Source: an uncultured Anaerococcus sp. (GTDB taxonomy: Bacteria; Bacillota; Clostridia; Tissierellales; Peptoniphilaceae). Taken from it: a stretch of 28,163 bases of DNA. This document shows positions 15,204 to 22,359 of the stretch, in pieces. The translations under genes were made by a program, and so were the position numbers. The stretch covers positions 1 to 28,163 of the forward strand of contig NZ_CALTUX010000026.1 in assembly GCF_943912825.1 (NCBI RefSeq). Direction: 5' to 3'. The notes under the pieces are model-generated. The model was not told where the DNA came from and searched no databases. It saw nothing but the letters and a program-made list of their open reading frames with translations. Position 1 is the first letter of the stretch, and each line of letters opens with the position of its first letter.

Positions 15204-18200
15204 ATGCGCGATAGAAAAGAGAATAGACTTATCTTTATTCAAGTAGTAGTCATAGCCTTGATGCTAGTGATAGGAGTAAGACTATTTAATGTAATGGTCT
15301 CAAAAGGGGATTATTACAGAGACCTATCTGACAATAGAAAGGTCAAAGAAGTCGATGAGCTAGCAAGCAGGGGTAATATCTACGATAGAAATGGCAAGCT
15401 TTTAGCAAGCTCAATTCCATCCTTTGCCATAAAACTTTATAAGGATGAGCTTATGGCAATAGATGCAGATAAGAGACAAAGCCTCATATCAGACCTTGTA
15501 GATATACTTGAAGAAGATGGAGTTAATTATACAGAAGACTTCAATATAAAACTAAACACCTTCAAATATAAGGACTTTAAAGATTATTTTAGTCAAAAAG
15601 AAATGCCAATTGAAAAGGTAGTTGATACAATCATTGACAATGAGCTAGTAGATGATTTCCTATTTTCCTTTTATGAAAAAGATGGAATGAAATATGAGAC
15701 TGTAAATACAGCCATCCTTGCCCTTAAAAAGAGGGGAATAGATATACCAGCTCACGCAAGCCAAGTAAATGGCAACCTAAAGATAGAATATAAGAAAAAT
15801 TACGAGAAAAAATTAGCGTCAATTGGTTTTACAAAAGATGATGATGTAAGAGATGTAATCATAGATTCTGTAGGCAACGATAGGTCAGTACTCCTATCAG
15901 TCTTACAAAACTCACACGCTAGATTATTAGCCTATGAGCTTTTAGACTCAAACAAGCTTTTAGGAAAGCTAAGCATGGACCAATACGCCATAAAGGCTGA
16001 CCAGGATTTGGTGGAGAAAAAAGCAAGACTACATAAGGTCTTTGACAAGATAAGCCTTGATTCAACACCAGCTGATGACTTTTATGAAATAGTAAAAAAT
16101 GCCACAATAAGCGATGTCCTAACATCAGCTATGGTTGATGATAAGGGAGCCTATGTAATTCCGGCCAATATGCTTATCGAACAACTTGAAAATAAGGGCA
16201 TCTATGCCAACTTTGAAACAGAAGTCATCACTGAATCAAAGGATGATAAGAACCAATATTCTGTAGATCTGAGGTTTAGAAACCCTCAAGCAGGGTCAGC
16301 GGTAGATGAGCTTGTAAGACTTGCTGATGAAAATGGATTGTTAAAACCACTTCTTTTATCAGAATATGTTAAATATATGGCTCAAAATGCCAATACAAGA
16401 AATAATATTTATCCAAATATTGATATAACAGAAGATGATCCAGAAGATTGGTCATATACCTTTACAACAGATAAAAAAGATTTCTACACCTACTATGCAA
16501 GTAAGGATAAGACAAATTCTATAAAAGAAACTGTCGATATACTCATGAATGAAAAAAGCGGTGAGCAAGTACTAAAATATCTTAAAAAGGTTGCAAAACT
16601 TGAGGACTATAGCGATGTAGAAGCTGTAGGAATACTCACCATAGACAACACCTTAAATCGCCAAGGAAACTTTGGCTATAGGCCAATAAATATTGTATAC
16701 AACCTAGATGAGTCAACAGTTTTAAAAATCGAAGAAAAAATTGATTCAGCTTCAGGAATAGTTGTTGAGACCATCCCAATAAGATCCTATCCAAATAGAA
16801 ATCTTGCCAGCCATGTACTTGGTTATATGGGACCAATTGCAACACCAGAAGAAGTAGATAAGTATGTAAAAGAGAGAAACTACCTAAGAGATGAAATAAT
16901 TGGTAAGACAGGTATAGAAGAATCCTACCAAGACAACCTCAAGGGTAAAAACGGTAGGTCACTTGTGACAGTAGATTCAGCTGGAAATAGGCGACAGCTA
17001 ATATCACAGACAAAATCTGAACCAGGTGATGATGTCTACCTATCAATAGATGCTAAGCTTCAAAAGCAAGCCGAAGATTCCCTAAAAGGTGTTCTTGAAG
17101 CCCTAAGAGAAACAGGTTTTTATGAATCAGAATATGGGTCATTTAGACCGCTTAAATTAGTACCACATGCAGAAAGTGGGGCTGTTGTAGTATCTGATGT
17201 TAAAACAGGAGAGGTCTTAGCCCTAGCTTCATATCCAAACTATGATCCAAACCTCTTTTCTACAGGTATTTCCCAATCGGATTGGGAAGCCTTGCAAGTA
17301 GAAGAAAGCGATGGACCACTAGCCCCAAGACCAATGCTAAATATAGCAACTCAAACTGCGGTAATGCCAGGTTCAACCTTTAAGCTTGTAACAGCCCTAG
17401 CAGCCCTAGAAAAAGGTCTAGACCCTCTAGCAGTAAATAATTGTCACGGTTTTACGGATATAGGAAATAGGAGATTTTCTTGCCTAATCTATACAGAAAC
17501 AGGTACAACCAACGGAGAAGAAAATCTCTATGGGGCTATAAGAGATTCATGTAACTATTATTTCTACACCCTAGCCTTAGGAGAAAATCCAGAAGATGGT
17601 GATTCTCTAGGAACAAAGCTTGAGCTAAATGATATAAGACTAGCTGCAGAAATGCTAGGTCTTGATAAGGAAACAGGGATAGAAATCAATATTCCAAAAG
17701 AAGCCAAGGGCAATGTTCCTTCAATTGGTAAGAAGGTAGAAGTAACCAAGTTAATGTTAAAAGATTACCTAGAAAAAAACCTAACCCTCTTCATAAAAGA
17801 AGGAGTAAAAAAGACAAAAGAAGAATATGACCAGGACATAAAGGACATAGTTAAATTTACCGATAATCCAAAAGAATGGTCAAGGAAGGCCATAATAGAT
17901 TTCTTTGATGAAAGAGGCTATGATCCACTAATGGTGCCAGAAGGACAGAGAGCTGGCCTAGCCGATACCATTAAATACACCTATTTAAAACAAGCTGTTT
18001 GGGATATAACAGATATGCTAAATATAGTAATAGGTCAAGGCCAAAACTCCTACACACCTATCCAGATGAATAGGGCCATAGCAACACTTACAAATGGAGG
18101 ATATTTAAATAAATTCACCCTAATCAACAAGATTAAAAATCACGATTCTGGTGAAGTTCTCTTTGAAAATGTTCCTGAGCATCAAAGAATAGATATAAAA

Positions 18201-18563
18201 GATCCAAAATATTTGGAAGATATCAAATATGGTACCCTCCTAGTAAGCCAAAAAAATGCTGTCCTAAATCAATTGCCAGTAGACATTGGTATAAAAACTG
18301 GTACAGCAGAAGTAGAAGGTCAAAACCCAGATGGAACAGACTATGACACCTACGCATGGATGGTAGGCTTTGCTCCTTATGACAATCCAGAAATAGCTAT
18401 ATCAATAGTCCTAACCCAAGGTGATACTTCATACAATGCATCTCCGATAATGAGAGACATAATAGCAAGGTACTTTGACCTCAATATAGAAATGATAAAT
18501 GCAGAGCCAACAGAAGAAGACATTAGAAACCTGGGAGAATCTGCAAATGGTCATAATCAATAA
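15204..18563 (+). CDS. mrdA: Penicillin-binding protein 2 (class B), extra-long
   Basis: Class B penicillin-binding protein, the crosslinking transpeptidase of the elongation complex. The membrane helix is at about 9-27, then the dimerisation box 'RGNIYDRNGKLLAS' (56-69). The normal continuation resumes only at 'YRPINIV' (about 492), with 'IPIRSYPNRNLASHVLGYMG' after it. The transpeptidase domain has 'GSTFKLV' (catalytic Ser724, SxxK), 'DSCNYY' (Ser782, SxN) and 'IKTGTAE' (Lys1031, KTG). At 1119 residues it far exceeds the usual 600-750. About 400 extra residues lie between the dimerisation box and residue 480, and some more between SxN and KTG. The active site looks complete. Start ATG 15204 has agagga upstream. 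Confidence 0.95.
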   Translation: MRDRKENRLIFIQVVVIALMLVIGVRLFNVMVSKGDYYRDLSDNRKVKEVDELASRGNIYDRNGKLLASSIPSFAIKLYKDELMAIDADKRQSLISDLVDILEEDGVNYTEDFNIKLNTFKYKDFKDYFSQKEMPIEKVVDTIIDNELVDDFLFSFYEKDGMKYETVNTAILALKKRGIDIPAHASQVNGNLKIEYKKNYEKKLASIGFTKDDDVRDVIIDSVGNDRSVLLSVLQNSHARLLAYELLDSNKLLGKLSMDQYAIKADQDLVEKKARLHKVFDKISLDSTPADDFYEIVKNATISDVLTSAMVDDKGAYVIPANMLIEQLENKGIYANFETEVITESKDDKNQYSVDLRFRNPQAGSAVDELVRLADENGLLKPLLLSEYVKYMAQNANTRNNIYPNIDITEDDPEDWSYTFTTDKKDFYTYYASKDKTNSIKETVDILMNEKSGEQVLKYLKKVAKLEDYSDVEAVGILTIDNTLNRQGNFGYRPINIVYNLDESTVLKIEEKIDSASGIVVETIPIRSYPNRNLASHVLGYMGPIATPEEVDKYVKERNYLRDEIIGKTGIEESYQDNLKGKNGRSLVTVDSAGNRRQLISQTKSEPGDDVYLSIDAKLQKQAEDSLKGVLEALRETGFYESEYGSFRPLKLVPHAESGAVVVSDVKTGEVLALASYPNYDPNLFSTGISQSDWEALQVEESDGPLAPRPMLNIATQTAVMPGSTFKLVTALAALEKGLDPLAVNNCHGFTDIGNRRFSCLIYTETGTTNGEENLYGAIRDSCNYYFYTLALGENPEDGDSLGTKLELNDIRLAAEMLGLDKETGIEINIPKEAKGNVPSIGKKVEVTKLMLKDYLEKNLTLFIKEGVKKTKEEYDQDIKDIVKFTDNPKEWSRKAIIDFFDERGYDPLMVPEGQRAGLADTIKYTYLKQAVWDITDMLNIVIGQGQNSYTPIQMNRAIATLTNGGYLNKFTLINKIKNHDSGEVLFENVPEHQRIDIKDPKYLEDIKYGTLLVSQKNAVLNQLPVDIGIKTGTAEVEGQNPDGTDYDTYAWMVGFAPYDNPEIAISIVLTQGDTSYNASPIMRDIIARYFDLNIEMINAEPTEEDIRNLGESANGHNQ

Positions 18564-18574
18564 AGGATGTTTTT

Positions 18575-19198
18575 ATGAAAATATATTTAATAAATGGTGA
18601 AAATAATATAGGAAAGACAGATTTTGCAGTAAATCTTTCTGAAAGACTTTCCCAAAAAGATAAGGTAGTACTCACTTCATTTTTTAGGGATGAGAAAAAA
18701 AACCTAGAAGACTTTTTTGGCAAGGATGGAATGGTAAGCTACGATATAGCTGACTATTTCCTAGGACTTGCGGGTCTTGATAGGGTAGTAGTAAATGAAA
18801 ATACAAACCTTAGCTTCATAATTCCCCCTCTAATCGAAGATAAATATGATTTTAAGGTAGAAGATGTCTACACTTTAATAGACACTTTAGATGCAGATAT
18901 AGTAATAATTGATAACCTTGACCTAGATATAAAGGGCGCAATAAAAATCGACATAATATCAGAAAATGATATAGACAAGGACTTAAACTCAGATTATTTC
19001 TTTATAAACAAGGCCTCACAAGACTTTGATGTAAGAAACTATAAGGATAAAATCGACGGCAAAAAGCCTAAATATTTAGGAACAGTCAAGGAAAATGAAT
19101 TCTTCAAAAATGTAATAGAAAATCTTTTGGCAGATAAAAATGAAGAGATACCAAGCCTTGGATTTTTTGAAAAATTAAAGAAAATTTTTAAAAAATGA
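18575..19198 (+). CDS. MinD/ParA-like P-loop protein with membrane-targeting tail
   Basis: A 207-residue protein best read as a diverged MinD. The P-loop is 'NGENNIGKTDFAVNLS' (Lys14, Thr15). Where MinD has the signature lysine of the deviant Walker A (KGGxGKT), this protein has Glu9. A Walker B-like 'DADIVIIDNLD' has Asp113. The last 12 residues, 'GFFEKLKKIFKK', form an amphipathic basic helix very like the MinD membrane-targeting sequence. It is shorter than MinD (about 260-270), and the region after Walker B is reduced. It occupies the slot after mrdA where many Firmicutes carry minC-minD. It has a ribosome site (aaagga, 18562-18567), and its stop forms an ATGA overlap with the next gene. 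Function is unproven. Confidence 0.72.
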   Translation: MKIYLINGENNIGKTDFAVNLSERLSQKDKVVLTSFFRDEKKNLEDFFGKDGMVSYDIADYFLGLAGLDRVVVNENTNLSFIIPPLIEDKYDFKVEDVYTLIDTLDADIVIIDNLDLDIKGAIKIDIISENDIDKDLNSDYFFINKASQDFDVRNYKDKIDGKKPKYLGTVKENEFFKNVIENLLADKNEEIPSLGFFEKLKKIFKK

Positions 19199-20121
19199 GA
19201 AATATTTATATAGACCCTAAAGAAAAAATAATATTAAGGGAAGAAGATAAGAGAGTTATGGAAGTCATATTCTATGACTCTCTTCTTAATAATATCTACA
19301 GGGGTAAAATTGTCTACAAAATAGATAGCCTGTCTTCATATTTTGTAGAGATAAGTGATGATGAAAATTTATTTTTAAAATCAAGTCTTTCATATGCTAT
19401 AGGGGACAATGCCATAGTAGAATATGTAAGAGAACCTGCTAATGGCAAGCTAGGGCTTGCTAGCGAAAATTTCATCCTAGAAAATGAATCCTATAAGCTA
19501 TCAAGGTATCCCTTAAAGGCCAAGGCTAAGCGTAAGGCAGGTAAGAAAAAAGATGACATCTTATTTAAAGAACTCAATGATAAAAAAGCCTGGCTAATAA
19601 ATCAAGAAAAATTCTATCCAAGCCCAAAACTTCTTATAGAAAATTCCATCAAGGATTCTTACCTTAAAAAATATGAATCTTATAAGATAAGTGAGATAGA
19701 TATAAGAAATTCATTGGTTTTTACAAATTTGATCAAGGAATTAAAAGAAAGTAAACTAGCCTATAAGGACTTATCGATCATAATAGATGAGCTAGAAACC
19801 TTAACAGTTATTGATGTAAATACAGGAAGCCGCAAGTCAAAAATGGGTAAGGAAGATTTTTTGTTAGGAATAAATCTAGAGCTAATAGATTTTATAGCCT
19901 ACAATCTTAAGTTAAGAAATATAGGTGGCATGTGCTTAATAGATTTCTTAAGGGTTAATAATCAAGAAAGAATTATAGAAGCAATGCAAAAAGCTATAGA
20001 AAAATACCAAATAGAAGCAGAGATCTTTGGATTCACAAGGATGGGCCTATTTGAAATATCCATAAAAAGAAGAGGAGATAGTCTAAAAAAAGCCTTAAGA
20101 AAGAGAAAGCTCATTTCTTAG
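19195..20121 (+). CDS. rng: Short ribonuclease E/G family protein
   Basis: Predicted endoribonuclease of 308 residues; typical RNase G is about 480. An S1-like segment sits near the start ('NNIYRGKIVYKI', 'YFVEISDDENLFLK'). The catalytic DNase I-like domain has 'ELETLTVIDVNTGSRKSK' with Asp207 and 'GGMCLIDFLRV' with Asp250, matching the two metal-binding aspartates of RNase E. 'TRMGLFEISIKRRG' closes the domain. It stops soon after, so the CPxC zinc-link and small domain that drive tetramer formation are missing. The start is an ATGA overlap with the MinD-like gene, with no ribosome site of its own. The 3' end overlaps the convergent GIY-YIG gene by 27 bases. Symbol by family only. Confidence 0.83.
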   Translation: MRNIYIDPKEKIILREEDKRVMEVIFYDSLLNNIYRGKIVYKIDSLSSYFVEISDDENLFLKSSLSYAIGDNAIVEYVREPANGKLGLASENFILENESYKLSRYPLKAKAKRKAGKKKDDILFKELNDKKAWLINQEKFYPSPKLLIENSIKDSYLKKYESYKISEIDIRNSLVFTNLIKELKESKLAYKDLSIIIDELETLTVIDVNTGSRKSKMGKEDFLLGINLELIDFIAYNLKLRNIGGMCLIDFLRVNNQERIIEAMQKAIEKYQIEAEIFGFTRMGLFEISIKRRGDSLKKALRKRKLIS

Positions 20122-20364
20122 GGCAAACTTTTGGACTAGGTCCTCTTTTTTCTTTTTTGATAATTTTTTAAGCCTAGCTTCAAGCCTAAGGCCAATAGAT
20201 TTGCTATCAACTCTCCTATAAAAAACTATGCTAACAGGTAGCCTAGATCTAGTGTACTTTGCTCCCTTGCCGGTATTATGGACCTCAATTCTCTTATCAA
20301 GGTCATTAGTATAGCCCGTATAAAGGCTATTATCAGAACATCTTACCATATAAACAAAATGCAT
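20095..20364 (-). CDS. GIY-YIG nuclease family protein (YazA/YhbQ type)
   Basis: Small protein of 89 residues that is almost entirely a GIY-YIG domain. 'HFVYMVRCSDNSLYTGYTND' gives the two Tyr strands, followed by the catalytic-type Arg in 'LDKRIEVHNTGKGAKYTRSR' and Glu in 'GLRLEARLKKLSK'. This matches the UPF0213 family, whose cellular role is unsettled; DNA cleavage activity has been proposed. Its start overlaps the recX stop by one base (TAATG), so it is co-translated with recX. It runs convergent to the RNase E/G gene and overlaps its end. Confidence 0.92.
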   Translation of the reverse strand: MHFVYMVRCSDNSLYTGYTNDLDKRIEVHNTGKGAKYTRSRLPVSIVFYRRVDSKSIGLRLEARLKKLSKKKKEDLVQKFALRNELSLS

Positions 20365-20969
20365 TATTTAAATCTTTCATCAAGAACCCTATTGATTATA
20401 TCAATATCGAAGCCCTTGCCAGCCAAATGCCTAAAGACCTTTTGCCTATTTTCAAAAGAATAATCATCCTTAATCTTTTTATCGGCAAAAAAACTAGCCT
20501 TTTCAAGCTCTCTGTCATCATCAACAAGACCTATGTATTCTTCAATAAGCCTATCATCCACATGTTTTAACTTAAGCATGTAAGAAATTTTATTCCTAGA
20601 CCACCTAGAAATCTCATCCTTATCGGTAATAAAAGATTTAACATAAGCATCATCATCTAAAAAGCCATAAGAATCTAAAAATTCAATAACCCTATCGATA
20701 ACATCATTAGAAAACTTCTTTTCAGCAAGCTTCTTTTTTATTTCATAGGTAGATTTTTGAGAATAGGATATTTTAGACAGAGCAAAATTTTTAGCCCTGT
20801 TATACTCATCGTTAGCCAAGATTTTCTTATAGGTATCAAAGTCTAACTCTTCATCCTTTTCTAGATTAAGCTTATAATATAAATCATAATCTACAAAGAA
20901 TCTCTCATTAGAAATACTTAGTCTTATTAAATTATATTTATCTGAATACTCAATCTTTTCTATAATCAT
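20364..20969 (-). CDS. recX: Regulatory protein RecX
   Basis: RecX modulates RecA filaments, usually as an inhibitor. At 201 residues the length is normal. The protein is a string of three-helix repeats: 'AKNFALSKISYSQKSTYEI' then 'EKKFSNDVIDRVIEFLDSYG', 'FLDDDAYVKSFITD', 'SRNKISYMLKLKHVDDRLI' and 'RQKVFRHLAGKGFDIDIIN'. 'YGFLDDDAYVKSF' is the family hallmark. The ATG at 20969-20967 has no ribosome site, but it overlaps the stop of a 33-codon reading frame (ATGA), which would explain how it is translated. recA is not in this window. Confidence 0.93.
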   Translation of the reverse strand: MIIEKIEYSDKYNLIRLSISNERFFVDYDLYYKLNLEKDEELDFDTYKKILANDEYNRAKNFALSKISYSQKSTYEIKKKLAEKKFSNDVIDRVIEFLDSYGFLDDDAYVKSFITDKDEISRWSRNKISYMLKLKHVDDRLIEEYIGLVDDDRELEKASFFADKKIKDDYSFENRQKVFRHLAGKGFDIDIINRVLDERFK

Positions 20970-21067
20970 TGCATAGATAGTATTGCATTATAGATTAGTG
21001 GAGCAATCATAGCTATAGCAATAATGATAGCAAATAGTTTTAAAATAAACTTTCTTGTATTTTTCAT
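20966..21067 (-). CDS. 33-residue single-helix membrane protein upstream of recX
   Basis: Small reading frame found by eye: basic N-terminus 'MKNTRKFILK', one hydrophobic helix 'LFAIIIAIAMIAPLIY', and tail 'NAILSMQ'. It has the best ribosome site of this operon (gaggtg, spaced five bases from the ATG at 21067-21065). Its TGA overlaps the recX ATG, so ribosomes would pass from it to recX. The shape recalls very short DUF4044/Prli42-type membrane proteins, but I cannot assign it. The coupling and ribosome site are the main support; a pure leader-peptide role is possible. Confidence 0.65.
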   Translation of the reverse strand: MKNTRKFILKLFAIIIAIAMIAPLIYNAILSMQ

Positions 21068-21125
21068 AATTCACCTCTCTTGATATTCTACTTCAAAAGA
21101 TAAAAAAAGAAAATGAAGAAAAAAT

Positions 21126-21154
21126 TTGCATTATTTTTAAAATCGTGGTATTAT
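21126..21154 (+). promoter_or_regulatory. Possible upstream tRNA promoter
   Basis: TTGCAT (21126-21131) and TATTAT (21149-21154) are 17 bases apart. The presumed transcript start would lie near 21161, just before 'gtcagtaagag', and a small stem gtaaga/tcttac (21166-21187) follows. It stands about 95 bases before the stronger tRNA promoter. The rest of 21068-21220 shows no gene. Confidence 0.35.
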
Positions 21155-21220
21155 ATTTATTGTCAGTAAGAGAGCTAAACTTCTTACATAAATATTATTT
21201 TAAAAAAATTAAAAAAATAT

Positions 21221-21249
21221 TTGACAAAACAAAATAAAAGTTGTATACT
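21221..21249 (+). promoter_or_regulatory. tRNA operon promoter
   Basis: A perfect TTGACA (21221-21226) and TATACT (21244-21249) have 17-base spacing. Transcription would begin near 21257 and reach tRNA-His about 33 bases later. This is one of the strongest promoters in the window, as expected for stable RNA. Confidence 0.88.
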
Positions 21250-21289
21250 GTAATAGTCAGTGAGACATTAGTAGAGAACAACTTAGCGT

Positions 21290-21367
21290 GGTGGGTATAG
21301 TCCAGTTGGTTACGACACCTGGTTGTGGCCCAGGAGAGCGTGAGTTCGAATCTCACTACTCACCCCA
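21290..21367 (+). tRNA. tRNA-His (GTG anticodon)
   Basis: Acceptor strand gtgggta (21291-21297) pairs with tactcac (21357-21363) with one G-T pair. The anticodon stem is cctgg/ccagg, with loop ttgtggc and anticodon GTG at 21325-21327. The T-arm is gtgag-ttcgaat-ctcac. The discriminator is C, and CCA is encoded (21365-21367). G at 21290 is the extra G-1 that is characteristic of tRNA-His and faces the C discriminator. Confidence 0.96.
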
Positions 21368-21368
21368 T

Positions 21369-21454
21369 GCGGGATTGGCGGAATTGGCAGACGCGCTAGA
21401 CTTAGGATCTAGTGAGAATTTCTCGTGAAGGTTCGACTCCTTTATCCCGCACCA
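21369..21454 (+). tRNA. tRNA-Leu (TAG anticodon)
   Basis: Eighty-six bases with the long variable arm of leucine tRNAs. Acceptor gcgggat (21369-21375) pairs with atcccgc (21444-21450). The anticodon stem is ctaga/tctag, with loop cttagga and anticodon TAG at 21403-21405. The variable stem lies around tgagaattt-ctcg, and the T-arm contains gttcgac. The A discriminator and CCA are encoded. Only one base separates it from tRNA-His. Confidence 0.96.
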
Positions 21455-21460
21455 AACTAC

Positions 21461-21486
21461 AGACGTTTGAGATAACGTCTTTTTTT
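21461..21486 (+). terminator. Rho-independent terminator of the tRNA operon
   Basis: Perfect seven-base stem agacgtt (21461-21467) with aacgtct (21474-21480), loop tgagat, then a T-run that starts in the stem end and continues through 21486. Confidence 0.9.
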
Positions 21487-21514
21487 GTGTCTATTTTTAA
21501 TTTTCAAATAAAAG

Positions 21515-21543
21515 ATGACTTTTCATTATATTTATGATAAAAT
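21515..21543 (+). promoter_or_regulatory. Possible pyrH promoter with extended -10
   Basis: TAAAAT (21538-21543) is preceded by TG one base upstream, giving an extended -10. ATGACT lies 17 bases before it at 21515-21520. This would give a leader of roughly 95 bases to pyrH, containing the inverted repeat at 21572-21591. A second candidate (TTGCTA/TATAAG, 21602-21630) would start transcription inside the pyrH ribosome site and is less likely. Confidence 0.4.
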
Positions 21544-21571
21544 ATACATATAAACTTATTTTCAAATATTT

Positions 21572-21591
21572 TGCAAAAAATCGTTTTTGCA
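21572..21591 (+). repeat. Inverted repeat in the pyrH leader
   Basis: tgcaaaaa (21572-21579) and tttttgca (21584-21591) are perfect complements around atcg. It could be a small RNA hairpin in the leader or a protein-binding dyad. It lacks a G/C-rich stem, so it is a poor terminator. Confidence 0.5.
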
Positions 21592-21644
21592 CTTTTAATT
21601 TTTGCTAAAATAGTTTATACTTTATATAAGCTAGGAGGAATATT

Positions 21645-22358
21645 TTGCAAGATTTTAAAAGAATTGTATTAAAGTTAAGTGGAGAAGCTTTATCTGGCAA
21701 GGCTGGTTTTGGCTTTGATGATGAAGTTATTGATAACATTTGTACTAATATTAAGACTTTATCCCTAAGAGGAATTGAGGTTGCTATTGTTGTTGGCGGA
21801 GGCAATTTCTGGAGAGGTAGGTCTGGTACAAATATCGACAGGGCAAGCTCTGATAATATAGGTATGCTTGGCACTGTTATGAATGGACTAAGAATTCAAG
21901 GCACCCTTGAAGAAATGGGACTTGATACCAGGCTAATGACAGCAATTTCTATGACTGAAGTGGCAGAGCCTTATATAAGAAGAAGGGCCATTAGGCACCT
22001 TGAAAAGGGTAGGATTGTAATTTTCTCTGCTGGTACTGGATTACCTTATTTTTCAACAGATACTACAGCAAGCCTTAGGGCGCTAGAGATTGATGCGGAT
22101 GTTATTCTTTTAGGTAAAACTGGTACCGACGGCATTTATGATAAGGATCCAAATGTCTATGATGATGCGGTGAAATTTGATAAGTTAACCTATAAGGAAA
22201 TCCTACAAAGAGAGCTTAAGATAATGGACACAACTGCTACATCCTTGTGTATGGATAATGATATGCCACTTATAGTCTTTAATATTGATGACCCATCTAA
22301 TATGGTAAAAGTATTTGAAAATCAAGATTTAGGTACAAGAGTAAAGGAGAGTTTTTAA
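21645..22358 (+). CDS. pyrH: UMP kinase
   Basis: Bacterial UMP kinase, a hexamer of the amino-acid-kinase fold that makes UDP from UMP and ATP. It has 237 residues. Signatures: 'RIVLKLSGEALSG' (phosphate-binding), 'VAIVVGGGNFWRGRSG' , 'DNIGMLGTVMNGL', 'SAGTGLPYFSTDTTASLRA' and 'LLGKTGTDGIYDKDP'. The start is TTG 21645, supported by a perfect AGGAGG at 21633-21638 six bases upstream and by normal N-terminal length; no ATG is available nearby. It precedes frr by one base, the usual pair, but rpsB and tsf, often in front, are absent. Confidence 0.97.
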   Translation: MQDFKRIVLKLSGEALSGKAGFGFDDEVIDNICTNIKTLSLRGIEVAIVVGGGNFWRGRSGTNIDRASSDNIGMLGTVMNGLRIQGTLEEMGLDTRLMTAISMTEVAEPYIRRRAIRHLEKGRIVIFSAGTGLPYFSTDTTASLRALEIDADVILLGKTGTDGIYDKDPNVYDDAVKFDKLTYKEILQRELKIMDTTATSLCMDNDMPLIVFNIDDPSNMVKVFENQDLGTRVKESF

Positions 22359-22359
22359 T

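Noticed and set aside
20133..20151. ggac-tag-gtcc plus T-run as terminator of the + strand cell-shape operon
   Set aside because: The stem is only four pairs and lies within the GIY-YIG coding sequence; it may still contribute, but support is too thin for a feature.
20278..20463. 61-codon + strand frame across the recX/GIY-YIG junction
   Set aside because: It is antisense to two well-recognised genes, lacks a ribosome site and shows no domain.
20987..20992. TATAAT on the - strand as a private recX promoter
   Set aside because: The box lies within the 33-codon frame, no -35 sequence stands 16-18 bases upstream, and the leader would be only about ten bases without a ribosome site; coupling to the small frame explains recX better.
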